Assembly (NCBI GenBank): GCA_036399775.1 | Contig: DASWMJ010000030.1 | Span: 62,001-126,000, forward strand | Length of the DNA: 64,000 bases | DNA from: JADMIH01 sp036399775 | GTDB taxonomy: Bacteria; Chloroflexota; Chloroflexia; QHBQ01; JADMIH01 | Direction of reading: 5' to 3' | In this document: positions 51,354 through 59,875 of the stretch, one piece after another | Layout of the letters: every line of letters begins with the position of its first letter | How positions within the stretch are numbered: the first letter of the stretch is position 1 | Translations under genes and position numbers: made by a program | Notes under the pieces: generated by a model | Seen by the model: the letters and a program-made list of their open reading frames with translations, nothing else | Told to the model about the DNA's origin: nothing | The model's database searches: none

Positions 51354-53891
51354 TCACTCCCTTGCCACTACAGTGTCGTACAGCCCGTAATGGGTCAGCC
51401 CCGAGTGGCTCTCTATGCCGGTGTACCGGAGCGACGCGTCTTCGTACCGCCGGAACGCGAACACGGCCTGGTTCATCTGCTCCGTGTTGAACACCTTGAG
51501 CCGGACGAGCATATGGAAGTCCTTCACCGTCAGGCCCGTGACGGCGAGGAACAGTTCCGGCTCCAGCTTGGTGATGACATCCTGCAGCGTGTTCTCGCGG
51601 AAGTCGGTCAGGTACATGAATGCAGGAATCCGCGTCGCGAACTTGATCAGCTTCTCCTGCACGAGCTTGCGTTTCGACTTGTATTCCTTTTCCTCGTCGG
51701 TGAGTTCCTTCTTCTCCTTGTCCGTCAGGTCTCTGTTTCTGGCCTTGTTCTTGAGCTCTTTGACCTTCTCGCTCTTGTTGATGATCGTCTCGATGATGTT
51801 GTCGCTGAGCGAGCGCCAGCCTTCGATGCGCTCAACGGCGGCCAGCGCCTCAGGGTTGTCCAGGATGCGGCGCAGTGTGTCGTTGTCCACGTTCACGAGC
51901 AGCGCACTCTCCCACTTACGGGCCAGCAGCGTGGCCGAAGTGCCCGACATGGCGAAATCGAGGATGCCGCCCGCGTCGATTTGCACCATCTTCGCGCCGT
52001 CATAAGCCAGCACAGGCAGGAACGACACGAGATCCTTGACCGCATTCTCCGGGTTCGGCTCATTGGGCGAGAGGCCGATCCCATACTCGGAAATCTGCCT
52101 CAAAGCGCGTGTGGGCGCGAAGTCGAACACGAAGCAGATGGGCTTGAGGATCTCCTCCTCGTTCGGATTGTCGCCGTTGGGGTTATTAATGGACCACGGC
52201 GACTGGACGCGAAACGCTGCCTGAAAGTAGGTCTCAGGCGACTTGAGGTTGCGCAGCATCAAGATCGATGACCACTGCGGCACCGTGACGCCGGTGGTCA
52301 ACTTGCCGCATGAGAGCGTGATGGTCTTGGTCTCGAATCCGCTCCCGATGGTTTTGCGCACAGGCGGCAACGCATCCAGACCGATGCCCGCCGAAGCACC
52401 TGCGGCGACGATCACCTCGTAGTCATGCCAGAAGGTGTTGTGCTTCTCGGCCAGCAGGTTGGCCATCGCGTGGCAGGCCGCGACGTTGGGCAGGAACCAG
52501 AACGAGTGCTGCAGGTAGGGTAACAGGCGTACATCCGAGTACGGCAACGGCGGCCGCGAGCCGATCTTCAGGTACTCGGCCGACTTAGGCGTGTATCCGC
52601 CGCGAATGATGTCCAGCCACTTTTGCACGTCGCTCTCGTGCTTGAATTGAGCCTTCGCGCGCGTTCCCGACGCCTCGAAGAACGCATTGAGATCAAACTC
52701 GTCGAACTCCCCGGCGCTGGCGATCGCCAGCAGTTCGTGCGGCATCTGGTAGGTGAGCAGGCGCATCTGCGGCATCGCGCCGTAAGGGTTCCATTCTCCC
52801 TGCCTCTCCGCCGCGAACTCCTCCCTAGCGCGCTGCTCGTCGGTGTACGTCCAGTTGAAGATCTGCTCCTCAATAAACTCGCCCGTGGCCAGCGCCTTGA
52901 ACGGTGTGCCTGAAAGGTATAGGTAAGCCCTGGTCGTGATGGGCAGGAACTCGGTCTCCTTCGCCGATAGCTCGCTGAGGTCTTCGTTTACATTCCCCAG
53001 CTCGCTGCCATACTCAAACTTGACCTCCTTCTTCGCAACCGCCTCCTCCTCGCCCTCGAAAAGTTCCTTGGCTGTCTCCCGCCATGCGCCGAAGTGGTAT
53101 TCGTCAAAGACCACGAGGTCCCACTTCACCTTGTGGACCCATTCGTTCTTGGGCTTGATGTTCCCCGCGTCGTCGCGGCCCAGCAAGTCCTGGAAGGAAC
53201 CGAAATAGACGAGCGGCTTTCTGGCTGAGACGCGCGTCGGGTCGCTGCCGGAATTGCGCGACATATATTGCCAGCCGTCGAAGTCAACGTGGGACTCAAG
53301 ATCGGTCTGCCACGCGTCCTCGACAGCGGGCTTGAAGGTGACCACGAGGACGCGCTTGGCGCCGAGCTTCTTGGCAAGTTGGTACGTGGTGAAGGTCTTG
53401 CCGAAGCGCATCTTCGCGTTCCAGAGGAAGCGCGGGACGGCGTGCATGTCCTCCTGCCAGATGGAGTGAAAGTACGCGTGCGTCTTGTTTACGGCCTCGG
53501 CTTGCTCCCGTCGCATCACGAATGTCTCGTGGTGCGTGCCTGTGAACCGCCGGCCCATGTGCAGCTCGGTGAGTACGGTCTTCACGTCTTCGACCGTGCA
53601 ACGCATCCACTCCAATTCGACTTTCTCGAAGCCCTTCTTCACAAGGGCCGAGCGCACCTCGTGGTCACTGAAAATGGTTCCGTCGTAGCACTCGGCGGAC
53701 TCGTCGATTTCGATCCTATAGTTCTTGATTGTGGCGGTCTTGACTTGCTCGGCCACCCTCTGCTTCACACCCCGCGTGGTTTGGCCCACCTTGAGGAGGC
53801 CCTTGTGCGCCTCGTCGTCAATCGAGTATGCGTAGATGCGCGGACGGGCCTCGGGCTTGGGCGCCAGGATCTCCTCAATGGTCTTAGTCAT
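51354..53891 (-). CDS. GIY-YIG/T5orf172 nuclease-helicase fusion (restriction subunit)
   Basis: ATG 53891 has GGAG 6 bases upstream; 845 residues. Residues ~15-85 form a GIY-YIG-like nuclease domain of the T5orf172 type: RIYAYSIDDEAHKGLLKVGQ, a following Arg, and the presumed catalytic Glu in FSDHEVRSALVKKG. A superfamily 2 helicase follows: RFLWNAKMRFGKTFTTYQLA (Walker A variant), VFDEYHFGA (DEYH box), YLSGTPFKAL, and a second RecA-like half ending near FQAAFRVQSPW (motif VI). A Lys/Glu-rich coiled coil lies at about 690-740. Being downstream of two DNA methyltransferase-type genes, it is probably the cutting and translocating subunit of a restriction system. The specific DNA target and the exact type are unknown. 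Confidence 0.8.
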   Translation of the reverse strand: MTKTIEEILAPKPEARPRIYAYSIDDEAHKGLLKVGQTTRGVKQRVAEQVKTATIKNYRIEIDESAECYDGTIFSDHEVRSALVKKGFEKVELEWMRCTVEDVKTVLTELHMGRRFTGTHHETFVMRREQAEAVNKTHAYFHSIWQEDMHAVPRFLWNAKMRFGKTFTTYQLAKKLGAKRVLVVTFKPAVEDAWQTDLESHVDFDGWQYMSRNSGSDPTRVSARKPLVYFGSFQDLLGRDDAGNIKPKNEWVHKVKWDLVVFDEYHFGAWRETAKELFEGEEEAVAKKEVKFEYGSELGNVNEDLSELSAKETEFLPITTRAYLYLSGTPFKALATGEFIEEQIFNWTYTDEQRAREEFAAERQGEWNPYGAMPQMRLLTYQMPHELLAIASAGEFDEFDLNAFFEASGTRAKAQFKHESDVQKWLDIIRGGYTPKSAEYLKIGSRPPLPYSDVRLLPYLQHSFWFLPNVAACHAMANLLAEKHNTFWHDYEVIVAAGASAGIGLDALPPVRKTIGSGFETKTITLSCGKLTTGVTVPQWSSILMLRNLKSPETYFQAAFRVQSPWSINNPNGDNPNEEEILKPICFVFDFAPTRALRQISEYGIGLSPNEPNPENAVKDLVSFLPVLAYDGAKMVQIDAGGILDFAMSGTSATLLARKWESALLVNVDNDTLRRILDNPEALAAVERIEGWRSLSDNIIETIINKSEKVKELKNKARNRDLTDKEKKELTDEEKEYKSKRKLVQEKLIKFATRIPAFMYLTDFRENTLQDVITKLEPELFLAVTGLTVKDFHMLVRLKVFNTEQMNQAVFAFRRYEDASLRYTGIESHSGLTHYGLYDTVVARE

Positions 53892-53911
53892 CCGCGTCTC
53901 CAACACTGGCG

Positions 53912-54253
53912 CTAGTTCATACCCAACCGCAGGCCGTAAACCTCTACCAGCTGCCACCATAGCTTATTGTCATTGAAGCGGTACTGATACTCGCCAGACA
54001 TGTAACCCCGGCGTGGGTACTCAACGTGAACACCCTGAGCCTCGAGCGAAACAGCCATGGCAGGATCGTTGAAGTACACGCGCAACTCGGTTCCCCATTT
54101 ATTGGGCTGGCTTTGGTAGTGCTGTGGATGGCCGGGGGTAACAGCAACACCGGTCGCCGTCTGGTAGTGCTGTTCAAACTCGGATTGCGCAGTGGGGGCA
54201 ACCTCTGCCTCAAGTAGCACGCGAAACTCCCCGATTTCTGCGAAGTGTGTCAT
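53912..54253 (-). CDS. Small protein of the restriction operon, unknown function
   Basis: ATG 54253 follows GGAGGTAAGTCC, so the longer frame to 54292 is not needed. It encodes 113 residues with no known motif: MTHFAEIGEFRVLLEAEVAP, then ELRVYFNDPAMAVSLEAQGV and SGEYQYRFNDNKLWWQLVEV. The alternation suggests a compact alpha-beta fold rich in aromatic residues; no zinc site, signal or membrane helix. It sits between the methyltransferase and the helicase genes with 66- and 20-base gaps in the same direction. A specificity, regulator or inhibitor role would fit the position, but the sequence does not show one. Confidence 0.6.
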   Translation of the reverse strand: MTHFAEIGEFRVLLEAEVAPTAQSEFEQHYQTATGVAVTPGHPQHYQSQPNKWGTELRVYFNDPAMAVSLEAQGVHVEYPRRGYMSGEYQYRFNDNKLWWQLVEVYGLRLGMN

Positions 54254-54319
54254 GGACTTACCTCCATTCTTTGTGTTTATCTTGGCGCTCACTCTTGCCA
54301 GTGCGGCAATGTGTTTTCA

Positions 54320-55897
54320 TTATTCCGTTTCTGTATCAGTGTTTTCATATGGCCGAATCTTTGAAGCAATGAATTTTACCTCGTCCTCGGTCAGGTTGTA
54401 GCGCTTCGCGAGTTCTGCGTCTGTCCACTCAGCAGTCATATCGAGGACAGGGACGAAGTCATATGCCGACTTGGTTAGATGGTGCGAGTACATGAACTGC
54501 GCTACGAGGAACCGGAAGAACCGTGTCTTCATATAGGCGACCAAGTTGGAGGCCTCTATCTTGGTCTCGTAACTACCAACAACTAGGTACGTCTCAGTAC
54601 AGATTGTACCCGGTGGAAGAATATCTATTCGAGAGAGTACCCTTCGCCGACCATCCTTGCCGGGGTTGCCGGCGTGATCATAGCCAACGTAGGACGTTAT
54701 GACCTTCCATTTGTCGATCATCTCGGCCCCGACCTCGATCTTCTTTCGTGGGTACGGTCCTTCCCCTTTCTCCCAGCGGAGAGTCAGGTCGCCAGCCTTC
54801 TCTGGCCGGGCATCAGTAGCAAGCCCAAATGGCTTCCTGCTGGAAACCTGCTCACTCATCCGTGGTTCATTCTTCGCAGTCACTTTGCGAATGATCGGCA
54901 CGGCGGCACTGTGCCGCACGAAAGCGGGGAACTCATCAAGTCGTCGCTCCGCGATGATACGCGAATCTCCAGCGATATTCGTCACCTCACACGAGCCGCG
55001 AGTATCTCGATCCCACAAGAAGTAACACACCCCACCTGCGAAATCGACGCCTGGAAACGCTTCTTGGGCGTTCTCATAGTCCACCAACTTCCGGATGCGA
55101 TCGTCTGCCAGCATCCGGGCGCGGAAATCGCCCAGCCCCTTCCCTCCGCCCAACCAGCGCGATGGAATTACAATCGTAAGATAGCGTGGATCGAGCCGCA
55201 TCGCCTGTTCCACAAAGAGATGGTAAATCGGTGACGCACTGCGGCCGTGCCCCCCGTCATCGAGCTGATACGGCGGGTTGCCAATGATCACGTCGAACTG
55301 CATATCGCCTCCAAACAACTCGGCCATACGAGTTTTGATGTCGTTGGTGTGGATGAACGCATAGGCGTGGGTTTCAAGCCCTTCTTCGCGGTCAAAGATC
55401 GCTCGTGGTGCACCACAGTACCTGCATTTGCCGTTTACCCACGTGTGTTCCAACCGCTCGAACCAGATGTTACCGTCATCGCTGTAAAATCCCTTCGCAA
55501 TGGAGTGCTCGCCCTTCGCGTGCTTCGAGCAATAGACACTCCGCCGCGCAAGCAGGCTCGTAATATGCGTAATGCCGATACCGAACACCTGCTTCGTCAG
55601 GATGTGGTTGACGCGCTCATCGAGGTTCGGAATCTCGTTGGCCAAGCCCTTGTTGAGACGGCTGGTGATCTCGCGCAGGAAGACGCCCGACTTGGTACAT
55701 GGGTCGAGGAACCTCACCGTTTTGTCCGCCCAGATGTCTGCGCCGCCGTTGGCCGCCGCCCATGCCTCGGCCAGCGTATCTAGCATCCGGTTCGCAAACT
55801 CGGGCGGCGTAAAGACCTCGTCGTTAGAGAGGTTGGCGATGCACGTCAGCACATCCGGGTTGCGGCTGCGTAGTGTAAAGCTGGCTTGGGTGCTCAT
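54320..55897 (-). CDS. Eco57I-type N6-adenine DNA methyltransferase
   Basis: A 525-residue protein. Early motif DEVFTPPEFANRMLDTLAEA is typical of Eco57I/HsdM-like enzymes; motif I is altered (RFLDPCTKSGVFLREI instead of DPxxGSGxFL); motif IV is a clear IGNPPYQ, the catalytic site for N6-adenine methylation. A Cys4 cluster, CSKH and CRYCGAP near residues 125-165, could bind zinc. The C-terminal part (about 330-525) with YLVVGSYETKIEASNLVAYM resembles target-recognition regions. It overlaps the preceding methyltransferase-like gene by ATGA (55894-55897). It probably protects host DNA from the helicase-nuclease of the same operon, perhaps as a complex with the upstream protein. Confidence 0.85.
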   Translation of the reverse strand: MSTQASFTLRSRNPDVLTCIANLSNDEVFTPPEFANRMLDTLAEAWAAANGGADIWADKTVRFLDPCTKSGVFLREITSRLNKGLANEIPNLDERVNHILTKQVFGIGITHITSLLARRSVYCSKHAKGEHSIAKGFYSDDGNIWFERLEHTWVNGKCRYCGAPRAIFDREEGLETHAYAFIHTNDIKTRMAELFGGDMQFDVIIGNPPYQLDDGGHGRSASPIYHLFVEQAMRLDPRYLTIVIPSRWLGGGKGLGDFRARMLADDRIRKLVDYENAQEAFPGVDFAGGVCYFLWDRDTRGSCEVTNIAGDSRIIAERRLDEFPAFVRHSAAVPIIRKVTAKNEPRMSEQVSSRKPFGLATDARPEKAGDLTLRWEKGEGPYPRKKIEVGAEMIDKWKVITSYVGYDHAGNPGKDGRRRVLSRIDILPPGTICTETYLVVGSYETKIEASNLVAYMKTRFFRFLVAQFMYSHHLTKSAYDFVPVLDMTAEWTDAELAKRYNLTEDEVKFIASKIRPYENTDTETE

Positions 55898-56553
55898 ACG
55901 GCCGCCTTCGAGGGGTCTCCAATGGTGGAGGTGGCCAGTTCGCTCACCGTCATCGGCCGGTAGCGGGTGCCTGTCGGCGTCAAACTCGCGTGCCTGTCGC
56001 GTTGAGTGAAAAACAGGCCCTCCTCGCCAATTGACGACGACTGTGCTAGGTTGTCCAAGCGGAAATCGCGCCGCTGGAACTTACCCTTGCCCAGGTAGCC
56101 CCACTCCGCAAAGGTGATGGGCTGATCATCACTGGTACGCATCTTCACGGCATCGCCATGGACGAGGTTCTGCGACAGGACGTAGAAAGCAGCCCGATAG
56201 AGATCGTCCGACTCCTCGAGCTTCAGGTAGTCGGCGAGGACCTCCAGCAAATTGGCACGGCACTCGGCGATGTTGTCCTCCAAGAGCTCAATCCCATAGG
56301 TGCACATCACAGCGAGAAGGGCGTAGTGCCGCCTTTCAAAGTCGGACTTCCCAAACTTAAGTTCGACGGCGGCGAGCTTCCGTTGCAGTATGCGGATAAG
56401 GAAGTTCCCACTCCCGCACGCCGGCTCCAGAAAGCGGGAGTCGATGCGCTCCGTTTCGTCCTTCACCAAGTCGAGCATCGCCTCGACCAGCCACGGCGGG
56501 GTGAAGACCTCCCCGTGGTCGGCGACGCGCTGTTTCGACTTGATGTGGTTCAT
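55894..56553 (-). CDS. Methyltransferase-like subunit with motif I only
   Basis: ATG 56553 (MNHIKSKQRVADHGEVFTPP) gives 219 residues; TTG 56604 and GTG 56565 are alternatives, and none has an ideal ribosome site. EVFTPPWLVEAMLDLV and a textbook SAM motif I, FLEPACGSGNFLIRIL, place it in the same family as the next gene, but it stops before any NPPY motif. The two overlapping genes may thus act as one split methyltransferase: this one with the intact SAM-binding motif, the next with the intact catalytic NPPY. This is an inference. It is the first gene of the restriction operon, below the palindromic promoter at 56606-56653. Confidence 0.75.
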   Translation of the reverse strand: MNHIKSKQRVADHGEVFTPPWLVEAMLDLVKDETERIDSRFLEPACGSGNFLIRILQRKLAAVELKFGKSDFERRHYALLAVMCTYGIELLEDNIAECRANLLEVLADYLKLEESDDLYRAAFYVLSQNLVHGDAVKMRTSDDQPITFAEWGYLGKGKFQRRDFRLDNLAQSSSIGEEGLFFTQRDRHASLTPTGTRYRPMTVSELATSTIGDPSKAAV

Positions 56554-56605
56554 GGGTCGGTACACTTCGGGCGATGTTTCCTTATGGTCACTGCGAGCTA
56601 ACAAA

Positions 56606-56653
56606 ATATACGGAATATATCCGTATATATGGTCTGGGGCATTTTGCTGCCAA
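56606..56653 (-). promoter_or_regulatory. Palindrome-covered promoter of the restriction operon
   Basis: Reading the minus strand: TTGGCA (56653-56648), 18 bases, TATATA (56629-56624). A 9-base inverted repeat ATATACGGA-N5-TCCGTATAT (56606-56628) starts at the -10 and covers the likely transcription start, as an autorepressor site would. No controller-protein gene is seen nearby. Confidence 0.6.
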
Positions 56654-56859
56654 TCTAGATAGACAATTAGCTATCTCGTCGGGTGCTACCAGAGGCGCTC
56701 GGGCAGGCGGAACAAGTGCAAGGCCAGCATTAGGAGAGAGCCTACGACGGTAGCACTAGCAATGGGCCAATCTGTTCGTGCCAAAATTGTGCCAAAATGG
56801 AAATGGAGACTATTATAGCCCCCATTTCCTGCGTAACTTTAGAACAACCTAACTAATTG

Positions 56860-56942
56860 TGCCGAAGGTGAGATTCGAACCCACATGGGGCTACCCCCAC
56901 CCGCTTTTGAGGCGGGCGCGTCTGCCGTTCCGCCACTTCGGT
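56860..56942 (-). tRNA. tRNA-Leu (CAA anticodon)
   Basis: An 83-base cloverleaf. Anticodon stem CCCGC/GCGGG with loop CTCAAAA gives anticodon CAA; T arm GTGGG-TTCGAAT-CTCAC; a long variable arm (GGGGGTAGCCCC) typical of type II tRNAs; discriminator A73. The acceptor stem pairs CCGAAG/CTTCGG with an A1-C72 mismatch at the end. CCA is not encoded. It lies beside the restriction operon, a common position for integrated islands. Confidence 0.93.
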
Positions 56943-57078
56943 ATTATACAATTATTCTATTTTCAGATCAATAACCACCAGAAATAAGCTGGCTTCCCAG
57001 CCTTAAGTGCATTTCCTCCCGCTGATAGTACTTGGCAACTATTAGAGCAGCAGTCTATTATTGCACGGTTTGGACTGA

Positions 57079-57867
57079 CTAACTGCTTGCCCCGGTGTAA
57101 TGGCGCAGGGCGAACCGCCAGAAGGCCCGCGCCAGCACAAACGACAAAGCAGCGACGACCACAGCCACCACCGCAATCCAATCCTCCAGCTTACCTAGCA
57201 GAGCTTGAGCCGGAAAGGTGGTAAAGAAGGCTACCGGCACCACCGCCGTGAGAAAGAAGCCGACCCAGCCGCGATAAAAGCTCACCGGAAAGCGCGCCGC
57301 CTCTACCAGGCTCCATATCACGTGGTCCACCTCCTCGATATTGACCACCCAGAAGGCGGTCGTTTGCAGGATCAAGTACAAGCTGTACATGAGGACCATC
57401 GCCGCGAGGCACAAGAGGGCGAAGAGGGCGAGTGAGCCAAGACTGGGCGTGTAATTAAGCTGCCAGCAGGCGTAGGCGATCAGGCCAAGTCCAAGCAGCG
57501 GGTCGCCCCAGTTGTAGACCCCGATGAAGCGCAGGCTGACCAGGAACTGGCTGTCTATTGGCCTGGTTAGCACGTAGTCGAGCGAGCCGAGCCTGACGTA
57601 ATCGGAAAGCTGGCCCAGGTTGGGTTGCAGCACAGCTTGATGGTAGCCGTTCATGGCGAAGAAAAGGCCGACGACTACCAGTAGCTGGTTGTAGCTCCAG
57701 CCGGCGATCTGGTCGGTGTGGAAGTAGAAAACGCGCACCCCAAGAGCCGCCCAGAAGAGCCAGAAAAGGCTAACCCCGATGTTCGACCAGAAGTTCAGCC
57801 GGTACTCAAGCTCTGTTATCAGCGCACTCTTATAAAAAATGGCAAGCATTCGGAGGTAGCGCCTCAT
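57079..57867 (-). CDS. ABC-2 type permease subunit 1
   Basis: ATG 57867 (MRRYLRMLAIFYKSALITEL) follows GGGAGCTAGGG; the longer frame to 58068 overlaps the other permease and is unlikely. A 262-residue membrane protein with about six helices and an N-terminal amphipathic segment before the first helix, as in ABC-2 export permeases. Central motif QPNLGQLSDYVRLGSLDYVL with TRPIDSQF resembles the cytosolic coupling helix that meets the ATPase. It is the last gene of a three-gene operon with the ATPase and the sister permease; 2 bases separate the two permease genes. Substrate is unknown. Confidence 0.85.
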   Translation of the reverse strand: MRRYLRMLAIFYKSALITELEYRLNFWSNIGVSLFWLFWAALGVRVFYFHTDQIAGWSYNQLLVVVGLFFAMNGYHQAVLQPNLGQLSDYVRLGSLDYVLTRPIDSQFLVSLRFIGVYNWGDPLLGLGLIAYACWQLNYTPSLGSLALFALLCLAAMVLMYSLYLILQTTAFWVVNIEEVDHVIWSLVEAARFPVSFYRGWVGFFLTAVVPVAFFTTFPAQALLGKLEDWIAVVAVVVAALSFVLARAFWRFALRHYTGASS

Positions 57868-57869
57868 CC

Positions 57870-58670
57870 CTAGCTCCCTACTGCCTCGTACCGGGCGAGT
57901 CCGCGCCGCCACAGCAGGCGGTACAGCACCGCGAAAGCAACGTTCCAGAAGATGCTGAGCAGCAAGCCCATGACGATTGCCTGGTCGTCGGCCCGCCCAA
58001 TCAAAATCTCTACCGGGAAGCCGAGCGTGCTGTGGAATGGCAGCAGGTATGCAGGCTGGCTGAACCAATCAGGAAACAGGGCCAGGGGCGCGATCCAACC
58101 GGAGAGGAACTGGCCGATGCCGAACCATAGGAGGTACAGGTTGGCGCTCTGGGTAGACCAGAAAGCGATCATGCCGAACACCGTGCCCATGAGCGTGCTC
58201 AGCAGGAACGCCCCCAGCAAACTAATGACGAGCGCAGCGAAACGGGTTGGCGTAAGCGGAAAACTCAACTCAGGGACCAGCAAGGTCGCCAGTATGACCA
58301 CCGGCGTGAGCAACAACACGTCGAATATCTTGCGGCCCAGGCGGCGGCTGAGGTAGAAATGAAACGGGTCGAGCGGCTTGAGCAGGCGCGATGAGAGGTC
58401 GCCGTTGCGGATCTCGTGTTGCCACTCCCAAACCGTGAAGGAGATGGTGAACTGGTAGATCATAGCCGCGCCCACGTAGTAGGCGATGAAGTCGGCCCTC
58501 TGCCAGCCGGTAGCCGGGCCAACCTGGTCCACGACCGCCAGCCAGACCGCCATCATGATCAGAGGCACAAGCGCCAGCGTCAGGCCGATTATGACCTGGG
58601 CGCGGTACGCCACCGCCTCCGCCAGCCCCATGCGGATCAACGCTGCATAGGACCGCACGAGCCTATTCAC
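57870..58670 (-). CDS. ABC-2 type permease subunit 2
   Basis: GTG 58670 is chosen: it overlaps the ATPase stop by 8 bases and has GGAGGGGTGGGGC before it, whereas GTG 58685 would lie inside that site. 266 residues, about six membrane helices, with the coupling-helix motif IRNGDLSSRLLKPLDPFHFY, matching the partner permease (RLGSLDYVLTRPID). Two different ABC-2 permeases with one ATPase form a heterodimeric exporter; such systems move lipids, polysaccharide precursors or drugs. Nothing here shows which. A link to the NRPS product is possible but the restriction operon and tRNA lie between. Confidence 0.87.
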   Translation of the reverse strand: MNRLVRSYAALIRMGLAEAVAYRAQVIIGLTLALVPLIMMAVWLAVVDQVGPATGWQRADFIAYYVGAAMIYQFTISFTVWEWQHEIRNGDLSSRLLKPLDPFHFYLSRRLGRKIFDVLLLTPVVILATLLVPELSFPLTPTRFAALVISLLGAFLLSTLMGTVFGMIAFWSTQSANLYLLWFGIGQFLSGWIAPLALFPDWFSQPAYLLPFHSTLGFPVEILIGRADDQAIVMGLLLSIFWNVAFAVLYRLLWRRGLARYEAVGS

Positions 58671-59646
58671 GCCCCACCCCTCCACGAAAGACCTCGCCTA
58701 TGATTTGCTCAACGGGCGGCTCCTCGACGGCGATATCTAGGACGGGCAGCGCGGTGAGTGCGCGAGCAGCTACTTGCGTGCTGCTCGCGCGTGGTACGCG
58801 TATCGTTACCTTCAGGCCATCGGACTCCATTACCTCGCCCAAATTCTCCAGGTCGGACGCATCCACAGCCTGGGAGAACGTCAGCCGGAGCAGCTTGTAG
58901 GGGGCAGTCTTTTCTATGAGCGCCCGGAGGTCGCCGTCGTAGATGAGGTGGCCCTGGTCAATGACCAGGATGCGCTGGGCCAGCGCCACCACGTCGGCCA
59001 TGTAGTGGCTGGTCAGCAGTACCGTGACCTGCTGGTTGCGATTATAAGCGCGTAAAAACTCGCGGATAGCGCCCTGCGCCGTCACATCCAGGCCGATGGT
59101 AGGCTCGTCGAGAAATAGCACGCGGGGACGGTGCAGCAGCGCGGCGGCGATCTCGCACTTCATCCGCTCGCCCAGGCTCAGCTTGCGGACCTGCTTGGTC
59201 AGCAGCGGCTCCAGGTCGAGCAGCGCAACTAATTCGTCCAGGGTCTCGCGGAACTCCGTCTCAGGCAGGCCGTACATCGCCTGGTTGACCAGGAAGGTCT
59301 CCATCGCGGGCAAGTCCCAGAGCAACTGGTTGCGCTGGCCCATCAGCAGAGTGATCTGCGACAGGAAAGCCCTCTCGCGGTGGTGGGGCACGAAGCCAAG
59401 CACGCTGGCGCTGCCCGATGTCGGGTAGAGCAGGCCGGACAGGCATTTGAGCGTGGTGGTCTTGCCCGCGCCGTTTGGCCCCAGGAAGCCGACAATCTCG
59501 CCCTGCTGGATGTCGAAGGAGACGCCGTCTATCGCCTTGACAGTCTCGTACTCGCGACGGAAGAGATTACGCAGCGAACCGCGCAGGCCGGCAGCCTTGC
59601 GATGCACCTGGTAATGCTTGGTTAAGTGACGAAGTTGGATGGACAT
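58663..59646 (-). CDS. ABC exporter ATPase
   Basis: A 327-residue cytosolic ATPase: Walker A LGPNGAGKTTTLKCL, Q-loop GQRNQLLWDL, signature LSLGERMKCEIAAALL, Walker B VLFLDEPTIGLD and the switch His in LLTSHYMADV. The signature LSLGER, rather than LSGGQ, and the N-terminal insertion with RKAAGLRGSLRNLFRREYET match the ATPases that work with paired ABC-2 permeases. The C-terminal ~90 residues are a separate accessory domain (VTIRVPRASSTQVAARALTA). ATG 59646; first gene of the exporter operon. No regulator is adjacent. Confidence 0.93.
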   Translation of the reverse strand: MSIQLRHLTKHYQVHRKAAGLRGSLRNLFRREYETVKAIDGVSFDIQQGEIVGFLGPNGAGKTTTLKCLSGLLYPTSGSASVLGFVPHHRERAFLSQITLLMGQRNQLLWDLPAMETFLVNQAMYGLPETEFRETLDELVALLDLEPLLTKQVRKLSLGERMKCEIAAALLHRPRVLFLDEPTIGLDVTAQGAIREFLRAYNRNQQVTVLLTSHYMADVVALAQRILVIDQGHLIYDGDLRALIEKTAPYKLLRLTFSQAVDASDLENLGEVMESDGLKVTIRVPRASSTQVAARALTALPVLDIAVEEPPVEQIIGEVFRGGVGRE

Positions 59647-59875
59647 AGCTGGGGTCGACCATCAATTCTGAGAAATTAGTACAGTTAGGGGTAAAGGTTG
59701 GCTTCAATGCCTATCCGGCGACTCTAACACAGCAATTCAACTTCCGCAACAGAGTTGAGGTGTATTAATGGTTAGGACTTAGGGTGGAGAAAAGGAGGTT
59801 GCTATCTGCGAGAGAACGCTGGGGGCACGCCTCTTGCTGGCAGTCTCATCGCTCGAAGCAGAAAGGAGACAACCA

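Noticed and set aside
51270..52271. 333-codon plus-strand frame opposite the helicase gene
   Set aside because: Overlaps conserved helicase motifs on the other strand and shows no recognisable protein features.
57079..59646. ABC-2 exporter as part of the NRPS cluster
   Set aside because: Separated by the restriction operon and a tRNA gene, in the opposite direction, and the cluster has its own MFS exporter.
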